Part shown: positions 39,709 through 47,973 of the stretch, in pieces
How positions within the stretch are numbered: position 1 is the first letter of the stretch
Layout: every line of letters starts with the position of its first letter
Assembly (NCBI GenBank): GCA_963827905.1
Contig: CAWHCB010000007.1
Span: 186,001 to 250,000 of the forward strand
DNA: 64,000 nucleotides
Direction: 5' to 3'
Source: JACXTP01 sp963827905
GTDB taxonomy: Archaea; Thermoplasmatota; Thermoplasmata; Methanomassiliicoccales; UBA472
Translations under genes and position numbers: made by a program
Notes under the pieces: generated by a model
What the model was told of the DNA's origin: nothing
Seen by the model: the letters and a program-made list of their open reading frames with translations, nothing else
The model's database searches: none

Positions 39709-40278
39709 ATGAGGAGAGAGGACCGCTGTCCCTGGGGGGAGGACCCGTTGATGAACGAATACCATGACCAGGAATGGGGGGTCCCGGTCCATGACGATCG
39801 CGCCCTGTTCGAGTTCCTGACCCTCGACAGCATGCAGGCGGGCCTCAGTTGGATCACCATCCTTCGCAAGCGCGAAGCCTTCCGCGAGGCTTTCGATGGT
39901 TTCGACATCGAGATGGTCTCGAGATATGACCAAGGGAAGGTAGAGGAATTGCTACAGAACCGAGGCATCGTTCGCAACCGCCGTAAGATCGAGGCGGCCA
40001 TTACAAACGCCAGATGCGTCCTCGATGTGCAGAGGGAACATGGCAGCTTCGATGCCTATCTCTGGGGATTCGTGGACGGTAGAACGGTGCAGAACCGTTG
40101 GCGTTCCTTCGAGGACGTGCCGGCCGAGACCCCCGAGTCCAAGCGTATGAGCGACGGCCTGAGGGATCGGGGCTTTCGGTTCGTAGGACCGACCATATGC
40201 TACGCGTTCATGCAGGCGGTGGGAATGGTGAACGACCACCTGGTGATGTGCTATCGTCATCAAGAGCTTGACCGATGA
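39709..40278 (+). CDS. tag: DNA-3-methyladenine glycosylase I
   Basis: About 189 aa from ATG 39709 (MRREDRCPWGEDPLMNEYHD). The family signature is clear: CPWG...YHDQEWGVPVHDDRALFE...LDSMQAGLSWITILRKREAF, and the C-terminal GFRFVGPTICYAFMQAVGMV followed by a zinc-ligand-type NDHLVMCYRH. It excises 3-methyladenine from alkylated DNA as the first step of base excision repair. The upstream frame to 39583 is not conserved-looking. Confidence 0.9.
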   Translation: MRREDRCPWGEDPLMNEYHDQEWGVPVHDDRALFEFLTLDSMQAGLSWITILRKREAFREAFDGFDIEMVSRYDQGKVEELLQNRGIVRNRRKIEAAITNARCVLDVQREHGSFDAYLWGFVDGRTVQNRWRSFEDVPAETPESKRMSDGLRDRGFRFVGPTICYAFMQAVGMVNDHLVMCYRHQELDR

Positions 40279-40399
40279 TGCTGAGTGATGCCTCTAGAAA
40301 TGGAGGTTGGAAAAAGAGGCCCAGATATTTTTTATATAGGTGGCTCTGTCGAACGCTTGCCGCGACCAGTGCATCGCACGCTCGTCCGGAGGTTTGTTC

Positions 40400-40804
40400 A
40401 TGACAAAAAAAGGTTTTATCGGCAACATAGAGAAGGATACGATCGCCAACACTGATTTCCGTCGCGTCCTCTACACTGGCAAATACTGCCAGCTCGTCCT
40501 TATGAGCCTCAAGCCTGGTCAGGAGATCGGGGAGGAGGTGCACGATGACGTGGACCAGTTCTTCCGCTTCGAAAAGGGGGAGGGCATGGTCGTCATTGAT
40601 ATGGTGGAGCATAAGGTCCATGACGGGGTGGCGGTCATCGTCCCCTCAGGGGCGCTGCACAATGTCATCAACACATCGAAGAAGGAGGACCTGCGCCTTT
40701 ACACCATATACTCCCCGCCAGAGCACCAGGACAAGGTGGTGCGCCACACCAAGGCCCAAGCCATCGCTGATGAGGAGCACTATGATGGAAGGCCCACCGA
40801 GTGA
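40400..40804 (+). CDS. Cupin-domain protein
   Basis: 134 aa from ATG 40400, which has GGAGG at about 40387-40391. The two cupin motifs are visible: GQEIGEEVHDDVDQFFRFEK (HxnE-type with His and Glu/Gln) and VIVPSGALHNVINT (second His). Family members of this type include small sugar-isomerase-like and dioxygenase-like cupins; the tail (YSPPEHQDKVVRHTKAQAIA) is typical of a widespread subgroup. The upstream frame to 40340 is unlikely. Confidence 0.8.
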   Translation: MTKKGFIGNIEKDTIANTDFRRVLYTGKYCQLVLMSLKPGQEIGEEVHDDVDQFFRFEKGEGMVVIDMVEHKVHDGVAVIVPSGALHNVINTSKKEDLRLYTIYSPPEHQDKVVRHTKAQAIADEEHYDGRPTE

Positions 40805-41089
40805 GCCGAGGATCTGCTCATATTTTCACTTAAACCCCTTAGACCTCCTTTCTTACCTCTGAATGGTGCTTTCAATGGCTATCGCTGATGCCATCGCTAT
40901 GATGCGTGGTTCAGAGAAATGTCCGATCTGAGAGACTGATTTGTTATGGGACCTATTCATTCCTGTCCTTTCGTATTTTTTAATCTCGCATTAGACAAAT
41001 GTCTAATTCATTGATTATTTTGTAAATATCATGGGCATATATTTCGTAATTCTTAACTGTTTGATTAGAAATATTAAAATATATTAGAT
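40805..41089. other. Intergenic region with a perfect 18-bp palindrome
   Basis: No coding frame of useful length. The second half is very AT-rich. It holds the palindrome at 40990-41007 and several A/T runs that could serve as promoter elements for the small gene at 41111. Confidence 0.4.
40990..41007. promoter_or_regulatory. Palindromic operator-like site
   Basis: ATTAGACAAATGTCTAAT, two 8-bp arms (ATTAGACA / TGTCTAAT) around AA. It lies about 100 bp upstream of the small gene at 41111 and 420 bp upstream of the thermosome gene. The symmetry is typical of a homodimeric regulator site. Confidence 0.4.
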
Positions 41090-41110
41090 ATGAACAAATC
41101 TTTGATCATT

Positions 41111-41257
41111 ATGGACCCGGACGAAAGAATACATGGTTGGACAGACAGAGAGATAATCGATCAATTAGAGAAACTGACTGGGGACACGGAGCGTGACATT
41201 GAGAGAGAGGCGTTGAGACGGCTCTTGCTGAAAATTGAGTATGTGGGAAAAACCTGA
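41111..41257 (+). CDS. Small charged helical protein (48 aa)
   Basis: MDPDERIHGWTDREIIDQLE, then a second charged helix (TERDIEREALRRLLLKIEYV), stop TGA at 41257. Codons and amphipathic character look genuine. A TATA-like ttaaaatatattag (about 41073-41086) lies about 28 bp before ATG 41111, consistent with a leaderless message; an in-frame ATG at 41090 sits too close to it. No family recognised; short helical size suits an antitoxin-like or regulatory role, but no toxin partner is adjacent. Confidence 0.5.
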   Translation: MDPDERIHGWTDREIIDQLEKLTGDTERDIEREALRRLLLKIEYVGKT

Positions 41258-41428
41258 ATCATCGTTGATGTGGCGGGCGAAGCACTCCTGAAATACAATA
41301 GTCCCACTTCAAGAGTCGAATTAATGGATCCTAATCACACCCCAACGGCATCGGATCATAGAGCACGAAGCGTTCTTTTTTAAAGAGCCATGGTTATTCT
41401 GCCTTCCGATAGTTAGGGGGAATTGACA

Positions 41429-43036
41429 ATGGCAGCGAACAATCCACAGGTTTACGTACTCAAACAAGGCACCAACAGATCGAAGGGCAAGGGCGCCCAG
41501 CATGAGAATTTCAGAGCCGCGAGGCTGATAGCGTCCTTGGTGAGGACCACCCTAGGCCCCAGAGGTATGGACAAGATGTTGGTCGACACCCTCGGTGACA
41601 TGCAGATCACTAATGATGGTGCCACAATACTCAAGGAGCTGGAACTGAGCCACCCGGCCGCCAAGATGATGGTGGAGGTGGCCAAGGCCATGGACGAGGA
41701 GTGCGGCGATGGGACCACCTCCGCGGTCGTCCTGGCCGGGGAATTATTGAAACAGGCGGACGATCTGGTGGACAAGAACATCCATCCCACCGTGATCGCG
41801 AAGGGTTACAAGATGGCAGAGGAAAAGGCCCTAGCCGACCTGGAAGAGCTCTCCTTGAAAATCGATTACAATGATGTCAAGAGGATGAGGAAGGTGGCAG
41901 CCACCGCCATGATGAGCAAGGCCGTTAACGCGGACCGGGAGATGCTGGCGGTCATCGCGGTGGACGCTGTACGGGCTCTGGCAGAGAAACGGAACGGCGA
42001 CCTCCATGTTGACCTCAAGAGTCTCCAAGTGGTGAAGAGACAGGGATCGTCGACCATCGCTACCGAGTTCATCAGCGGTGTGATCATCGACCGTGAGCCT
42101 GTCTCCAGGGCCATGCCCACCCGTATCGAGAAGGCACGCATCGCGCTCATCAGCGGCCCGATAGAGGTGGCCAAGACCCAGGTGGACGAGTATATCGAGG
42201 TGTCCGAGCCCGAAGAGCTCAAGGCGTTCATGAAGGAGGAGGAGGCGATGCTCCGCAAGCAGGTGGACTTCGTCAAGGCCTGCAAGGCCAACGTCATCTT
42301 CTGCGGCAAGGGCATCGATGACCGGGTGCAATACGACCTGGCCCAAGCTGGCGTCCTGGCGTTCCGAAACATAAGCGAAGGGGACCTGGACCTTCTGGCC
42401 AAGGCCACGGGGGCGGACATCGTCACCAAGGCGGCAGAACTGGACAAGGAAAGCCTGGGAGCTGCGGAGCTTGTGAACATCCGAGAGCATGAGGAGAAGG
42501 AATATGCCTTCGTGACCGGATGCAAGAACCCCAAAGCGGTCTCGATATTCATCCGGGGCAGCACCGTCCAGGTAGTGGACGAGATAGAGAGGTCCTTGGA
42601 CGATGCGTTCAATGTGGTCCGTCTGGTCGTGGAGGATGGGAAGCTCTCGGTAGGGGGTGGGGCCACCGCCATGGAACTGTCCATGAGGCTCCGCGAATAC
42701 GCCTCCAGCGTCGGAGGCAGGGAGCAGCTGGCGATAAAAAACTATGCGGAAGCGCTTGAGGTCATCCCGGTGGCACTGGCCGAGAACGCCGGGAGGGACC
42801 CGGTCAACGTGCTCATAGACCTGCGCAAGGCCCATAAGGATGGGGACACGCGCGCCGGATACGACCTTTTCGCCGGCAAGGTGGTGGACATGGAGAGGAT
42901 GGAAGTCCTAGAGCCGTACAAGGTGGCCAGACAGACGATCATCTCCGCCACCGAGCTGGCGGTCATGTTGGTCAGGATAGATAGCGTAGTGGCGGCAAAG
43001 GGAGCCCCCGAGGACAATAGGACGCCGTTGCTCTGA
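41429..43036 (+). CDS. Thermosome (group II chaperonin) subunit
   Basis: 535 aa. Group II signatures are seen: VRTTLGPRGMDKMLVDTLGD, ITNDGATILKELELSHPAAK, and EECGDGTTSAVVLAGELLKQ, which includes the catalytic GDGTT. The C-terminal equatorial half has GGGATAMELSMRLREYAS. Such subunits form an eight- or nine-fold double ring that folds proteins with ATP. No Gly-Gly-Met tail is seen. Start is ATG 41429; the TTG at 41423 is not needed. A T-rich element with TTTTTAAA lies about 50 bp upstream. Confidence 0.95.
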   Translation: MAANNPQVYVLKQGTNRSKGKGAQHENFRAARLIASLVRTTLGPRGMDKMLVDTLGDMQITNDGATILKELELSHPAAKMMVEVAKAMDEECGDGTTSAVVLAGELLKQADDLVDKNIHPTVIAKGYKMAEEKALADLEELSLKIDYNDVKRMRKVAATAMMSKAVNADREMLAVIAVDAVRALAEKRNGDLHVDLKSLQVVKRQGSSTIATEFISGVIIDREPVSRAMPTRIEKARIALISGPIEVAKTQVDEYIEVSEPEELKAFMKEEEAMLRKQVDFVKACKANVIFCGKGIDDRVQYDLAQAGVLAFRNISEGDLDLLAKATGADIVTKAAELDKESLGAAELVNIREHEEKEYAFVTGCKNPKAVSIFIRGSTVQVVDEIERSLDDAFNVVRLVVEDGKLSVGGGATAMELSMRLREYASSVGGREQLAIKNYAEALEVIPVALAENAGRDPVNVLIDLRKAHKDGDTRAGYDLFAGKVVDMERMEVLEPYKVARQTIISATELAVMLVRIDSVVAAKGAPEDNRTPLL

Positions 43037-43042
43037 GTTAAC

Positions 43043-43510
43043 TCAAGCGGTCTCCCTCGGGCCCGCTTCCGGGGGGGATGGGCCGAACAGCAAGGGTTTG
43101 CTCAGCTCGATGCAAAAACCCATTCCCTCGTCCTCCATCTGACCGACCCAATGTCCATAGTCTTCCATGCTGATGAGGTCCAAGTGCATCTGCCGACGGA
43201 CCTCCTTCAAACCATCGTATCCCTGCTGGGTCCTGACCCCCCTGCCGAACTCAGAGCCAAGCCGATACGAGGACCAGGTGGTGCGGTTCGATGGGCAGTT
43301 GGCGTAGAGGCAACGGGCACCCTCCGTACATCTGCCACCGATCACATTGAGATGCATGAGCAATGGAGCACCAGGCCCATCGGAGAAGAAGGCCAGTTGT
43401 TTGGTGGCCCGGCAGATGCCCAGGCTCACCTTCTTTCGGCCCGTGCCAACGCCAACTTCGAAGGCCCCCAGGAGCCAAATGATGCCGTAACCACCATCAG
43501 CGATCGTCAT
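43043..43510 (-). CDS. Hypothetical protein with cysteine cluster
   Basis: 155 aa starting MTIADGGYGIIWLLGAFEVG. The centre has GRCTEGARCLYANCPSN, three closely spaced cysteines suggestive of metal binding, and the C-terminal part contains EDYGHWVGQMEDEGMGFCIE. It ends 7 nt from the thermosome stop on the opposite strand. No family recognised. The frame is open with coding-like codon use, but I cannot exclude that the true gene lies partly in another frame. Confidence 0.5.
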   Translation of the reverse strand: MTIADGGYGIIWLLGAFEVGVGTGRKKVSLGICRATKQLAFFSDGPGAPLLMHLNVIGGRCTEGARCLYANCPSNRTTWSSYRLGSEFGRGVRTQQGYDGLKEVRRQMHLDLISMEDYGHWVGQMEDEGMGFCIELSKPLLFGPSPPEAGPRETA

Positions 43511-43748
43511 CTTTCTTCGGCCCAGCTTAGAATCGCCCGATATTAATGGTTGTCCGCTTTTTCATCGGCTGTAAAGTGGAGTTCTTGGAGATGACGATCA
43601 ATGGTCATTTGCGAGCCCCCTCCTTTCTAGGACTTCGATTTGATAAGCCACCCAAGGACTGTGGCACGGATCAGGTACGATAGAAAAGGTCACCGTCTCA
43701 TATGGTAATGGCATTATGATGAAATTGTCAAGATCACGATCGGATCGA

Positions 43749-44216
43749 TCACCAGTCCATTTCGAACAAGCTCATCTTGGTCGGAATCTTGGCAGTCCCG
43801 AACCAGAACTCCTCGATCATCCTCAGCTTCCTTTCCAACTGGTCCAGGCCGATGGGCTTGGTCACATAGCAATTGGCGAAGGAAGCATAGGCGTTCTTGA
43901 TGTCCTCGGGAGCCTCGGAGCCGGTAAAAACGATGACTGGAATCATCCTCATGATTGGGTCGCACTTGATCTCCTTGAGAGTATCGTGCCCTCCCTTCCT
44001 TGGCAAGGTAAGGTCCAGGATTATTATGTCCGGGACGACCGAATCGCAAAATTTATCCTTATGACGAAGGAAGTCCATCGCCTCGACCCCGTCTGATACC
44101 ACATCGATATGGCTCAGGAACCTTGAATCGGACAAAACCTCCTTCATTAACATTACGTCCCCGGAATTGTCCTCGACAAGTAGTATGTTGAACGTTGTGG
44201 GGTCTCCAGCAGCCAT
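43749..44216 (-). CDS. Single-domain response regulator (REC)
   Basis: 155 aa. The REC features are FNILLVEDNSGDVMLMKEVL (acidic pocket E-D), IIILDLTLPRKGG (phosphoacceptor Asp), VIVFTGSEAPEDI (Thr) and CYVTKPIG (Lys). No output domain is present, so the protein probably relays phosphate or binds a partner, as in Rcp1-type regulators. It stands at the left edge of a cluster of signalling genes and is divergent from the DUF835 gene at 44433. Confidence 0.88.
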   Translation of the reverse strand: MAAGDPTTFNILLVEDNSGDVMLMKEVLSDSRFLSHIDVVSDGVEAMDFLRHKDKFCDSVVPDIIILDLTLPRKGGHDTLKEIKCDPIMRMIPVIVFTGSEAPEDIKNAYASFANCYVTKPIGLDQLERKLRMIEEFWFGTAKIPTKMSLFEMDW

Positions 44217-44432
44217 AAGAATCTTGAAAGTACCTTGTTATGAAGTAGGATATTATGATTTGCTAGGGAAATCAATGGCTCCTCCAACTGCCTTGGGGGC
44301 TGACCATTTCGAAGTAATATTTGTTTATGAATCAATTTTAGACGTATTTTCTACGTTGTTTATGTGTTCTTTAGAAATGTACCTAAATGGGAATGAGTGT
44401 CTTTTGCTCAGTTTCGAAAAGGGGAGGATATC

Positions 44433-44906
44433 ATGGAAATCAACACAGGTAAGATGTACCTCATCGTAGAGAGGGCCCCCATCAGTACTCATAGGGCCTT
44501 GAGGAAGGAAATGACCAAGGGAAAGAAGGTGCTCTACATCTCCAAGGTCCCACCGCACGTTTTGCGGAACCAATTCCATTTCGACGAAGAAAGCTTACAG
44601 ATCAAATGGTTGAACATCCGGCCTAACGAGGATTGCATCCCCCCTATGAACCTTGAGAGGATGGCTAAGGAGATCGAACAATTCATAGAAAACAACCACA
44701 ACGGGATCATTTGCCTGAATGGCATGGAGGTTTTGGAAATGTGGAACGGTCTGGCCTCCGTGGTGGACATGCTTAAGAGGGCTCAGAAGATCGTCCACGT
44801 AACAGACAACACCATCGTGGTCAGCCTTGACCCGAAGAAACTGTTCTGGAACGACATTTCATCCCTGAAGAGGATTTCGGACGATGTGGTGATGTGCACT
44901 GGGTGA
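44433..44906 (+). CDS. Stand-alone DUF835 protein
   Basis: 157 aa from ATG 44433 (MEINTGKMYLIVERAPISTH), with GGGGAGG at about 44420-44426 as ribosome binding site. The DUF835 core is seen as MNLERMAKEIEQFIENNHNG followed by IICLNGMEVLEMWNG. DUF835 is an archaeal signalling domain of unknown biochemical activity, usually fused to REC, PAS or kinase domains; here it is alone. It is close to REC and kinase genes, so partnership with them is likely. Confidence 0.8.
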   Translation: MEINTGKMYLIVERAPISTHRALRKEMTKGKKVLYISKVPPHVLRNQFHFDEESLQIKWLNIRPNEDCIPPMNLERMAKEIEQFIENNHNGIICLNGMEVLEMWNGLASVVDMLKRAQKIVHVTDNTIVVSLDPKKLFWNDISSLKRISDDVVMCTG

Positions 44907-45020
44907 GGGTTGATTAGAGATGGACCCACCGAAAAGGAGACGGAGAAGATATTTACCAACAGGATCGGGGAATCAAAGGGGAGGAGCCGGTCCTGTTCAT
45001 CATTCAGATGATCCCACCCC

Positions 45021-45067
45021 GAGGCCGTTTATCCCCATATCATTAAACGGCCTCACCCCTATTTTTT
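45021..45067. terminator. Strong hairpin with T-run between the DUF835 and kinase genes
   Basis: An 11-bp perfect stem, GAGGCCGTTTA (45021-45031) with TAAACGGCCTC (45044-45054), around a 12-nt loop, followed by TTTTTT at about 45062-45067. Suitable to end the 44433-44906 transcript. Confidence 0.6.
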
Positions 45068-45105
45068 ATTGACCATCTCAGGCGACCTATGAGGTAGGGG
45101 CGAAA

Positions 45106-46161
45106 ATGCCGGAACGCATCATAAGGAGAACGCATTGGAAGTTGAACATCAAGGATGGTCGTTTCACGAAGATAGGTGAATTCGGGACCTTGATGGGGCT
45201 TAAAGCTCAAGACCCGGTCACAATCGAGGTCTTGTCCTCGATGGTGCATCCTGATTACAGGGATGTCTTCCATGAGCTGTTCGAAGCCCCTTTTGAGAAG
45301 AATTACGCCAAGGAAGGTGAGCTTCGCATTATCTGGAAGGATGGTTCCGATCATGCTCTTCGTCTGATCGTCTTTCCTCACGATGGCGAAGCGGGTGCCC
45401 ATCTGGTGGGGGTAGCGGAGAGCGCCATTGAACCTAAAGAGCTGGATAGAATCAAGGAAATGCAACTCAACCATACCATCGAAGAACGTGACATCGTGGC
45501 CGGCGAGTCGCAGCGGTTGGTTTACCATCTTTCTCACGACCTCCAGGCCCCGATCCGTAATGTGATCGGGTTCAGCCAAGCCATAATGGAGAGGCACTCC
45601 CAAGGGCTGGATGCCAAAGGAAAGGACTATCTGCAAAGGGTGGTCCAGGAATCCGGTCGGATGAACCTCATGATCGCAGGACTGCTGAGAATGTCCAGGA
45701 TAAGTTCGAGACCGATGCGGGTCCAATCCCTGGACCTGAGCTCGATCGCTCGTGAAAAGGCAGAGCTCATGATGGGTAGGCACAAAAGAAACATCAATTT
45801 CCTGATCCAGGAGGGGGTGAGGGTCGACGCTGACGCGTATATGGTGGACATTTTAATGGATGAGCTACTAGATAATGCATGCAAGTTCTCCATGCACTGT
45901 GCTGAGCCATTAGTCTCGTTAGGATGGTTGGATGATGCATCGGTCCCTACGATTTATGTTCGTGATAATGGGGTCGGTTTCGATCCCGACTATGCTGGGA
46001 AGCTCTTCAACCCTTTCCAGAGGCTGCATTCGGAAGATGAGTTCCCCGGAATTGGGATGGGGCTGGCGGTGGCATATGCGATCGTAAGACGTCACCATGG
46101 TAAAATTTGGGCGGAATCCAAGATCGAGGAGGGGGCCACCTTCTTTTTCACCTTGAAATGA
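45106..46161 (+). CDS. Sensor histidine kinase with N-terminal PAS-like domain
   Basis: 351 aa. Residues 1-110 have PAS-like features (WKLNIKDGRFTKIGEFGTLM...HPDYRDVFHEL). A short coil leads to the H-box YHLSHDLQAPIRNVIGF near residue 142. The ATPase has an N-box (MDELLDNACKF), G1 (VRDNGVGFD) and G2 (GIGMGLAVAYAI). There is no membrane segment, so it is a cytosolic sensor. The kinase core strongly resembles that of the multi-PAS kinase at 47974-50388. Confidence 0.88.
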   Translation: MPERIIRRTHWKLNIKDGRFTKIGEFGTLMGLKAQDPVTIEVLSSMVHPDYRDVFHELFEAPFEKNYAKEGELRIIWKDGSDHALRLIVFPHDGEAGAHLVGVAESAIEPKELDRIKEMQLNHTIEERDIVAGESQRLVYHLSHDLQAPIRNVIGFSQAIMERHSQGLDAKGKDYLQRVVQESGRMNLMIAGLLRMSRISSRPMRVQSLDLSSIAREKAELMMGRHKRNINFLIQEGVRVDADAYMVDILMDELLDNACKFSMHCAEPLVSLGWLDDASVPTIYVRDNGVGFDPDYAGKLFNPFQRLHSEDEFPGIGMGLAVAYAIVRRHHGKIWAESKIEEGATFFFTLK

Positions 46162-46297
46162 TAAGGTTTAGACGTTCTTTAATCGAGATTTAGTCAAACT
46201 TTAATATCAAGTTCTAACTATTTATGCTCGAAGCGGGAGTTTTTTAAGGATCCATTCAGAAATGGATCCAAAGACCATGATAGGCTGGGGGTAGGGG

Positions 46298-47898
46298 ATG
46301 AGAGATAAGTTGAGTATATTGCTGGCAGAGGATTCCGAGAATGACGCGATACTGCTGGCCATGCAACTTGAGAAGGATGGTTTTGACCCAACGGTCGTTA
46401 GGGTGGAGACGGCCGATGAGATGAGGGGGGCGCTGTCCGAGAAGGATTATGATATCGTCATCTCGGATTACATCATGCCTAGGTTCAGCGGCCTGGACGC
46501 CTTGAGCATCATAAGGGAGAAGAGTGAGGACATCCCCTTCATCTTGGTCTCTGGTAAGATAGGGGAAGATCTGGCCGTGGAGGCCATGCACAAGGGTGCG
46601 AACGACTATCTGATGAAGGACGGTCTGAAGAGGTTGGGACATTCCGTTAGGCGATGTCTCGATGAGGCCCGGTTGAATATCGAGAAGAAAAAAGCCAAGC
46701 AGGACCTGGAGGCATCGATGGTGAAGCTCCGTTCGACCTTGGAACAACTGAATGATTCAAACGAATTGTTGCGCTCTGAGATCGTTGAGCGGGAGAAGGC
46801 CCAAACCGATGCGCTGCAGTCGAAGGAATATCTGAGGAACGTGATTGATAGCGCCACTGAACTGGTCATCTCGTTCGACAGCGCTCATCGCATCACTATG
46901 TGGAGCAGGGCAGCGCAGGCTCTGACTGGATTCTCTGAGAAGGATGTTCTGAACCGAAGCGTGGAGAAATTGTCGGTGTTTGCGGACGCCGGGGAGATGG
47001 CGGACATAGTCAGAAGGGTCGATGTCGTGGGCAGGGTTACGGTGGAGTTCACGCTGATCGCCAAAGATAACACCAGGAAGGTGGTCCGGGCCATAGGGTC
47101 GACCATAAGGAAGAGCGACCAGACGGAGCAAGGCCTCCTCTTAGTGGGCAAGGACATCACATCGGACATGGAAGCCCACGGAAAGCTCATTGAGGGCATG
47201 GGTTACCTGATCCGAGATACGGATTGTAGTTCGTCTCTCGATCTCTTTAGAGGTCTAATCCGAGCGGGTCGAAAAGGATTGCTGATAACAAGGCCAAATC
47301 CTGTGATGTTGGGGAGCCAATTCCCCTCACCGATGGTCGTAGATGTTCTAATACTCTCACAAAAAGAGACTGGAGACGCCTGAAATTAAATGGGGGACAT
47401 CGGGACCTCATACAAGGGATGGAAAGGTTCACATCGGAAAATGTCAAAAGCGTGGTTCTTTTGGATGGAGTGCACTACCTCATTGCCAAGAACACCTTTG
47501 AGGGTTTCATGGACATTCTGTTCGACCTTAACGAGGTGGCGAGCAAGAATAGGTCGATATTGCTGGTCCGGATCGATCCGGCCATCCTAGATGCCGACAA
47601 GATGGGTATGGTCCAGAACGAGCTGATGACCTTACCGAGCCAGAGGTTCGATGACGTCATCCTCGGCGATGACGAGTTTGAAGTGCTGAGGTACATCTTT
47701 GACCAGAACGAGAACAACCTCCTGGTATCCTTGAAGAAATTGGCGGTAAGGTTCCAACTATCACATGTCACGATAGCAAAGAGGATCGAATCCTTGGAGA
47801 TCGACGGTTTGGTATATGTCAAGAAACAGGGGAAACTTAGGTCACCTTATATCACGGAAAAAGGCAAGGCTTTGTTACGAAAAAGAAAATCGGCCTGA
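46298..47898 (+). CDS. REC-PAS-DUF835-winged-helix signalling regulator (one frameshift)
   Basis: Joined frames give about 533 aa. Order: REC (MRDKLSILLAEDSENDAILL ... IVISDYIMPRFSG), coiled coil (about residues 125-175), PAS (LRNVIDSATELVISFDSAHR), DUF835 (from GYLIRDTDCSSSLDLFRGLI to VVLLDGVHYLIAKNTFEGFM) and a C-terminal winged helix (KKLAVRFQLSHVTIAKRIES). The frame breaks in the A5 run at 47361-47365; one extra A restores SQKRDWRRLKLNGG. The fused DNA-binding domain makes it a plausible transcriptional output of the neighbouring kinases. Confidence 0.82.
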
Positions 47899-47973
47899 AT
47901 CCTACAGGTCATACCATCAGCAGGATATGGCTGGGCAGATTATCAAGTCAGGCTCTCTCCGACAATCATCCCA

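Noticed and set aside
41321..41503. Small minus-strand frame upstream of the thermosome
   Set aside because: It overlaps the thermosome 5' end and promoter, with no independent start signal.
41831..42835. Long minus-strand frame opposite the thermosome gene (334 codons)
   Set aside because: It is a shadow of a strongly conserved gene on the other strand with high-G+C codon bias; the translation has low-complexity composition.
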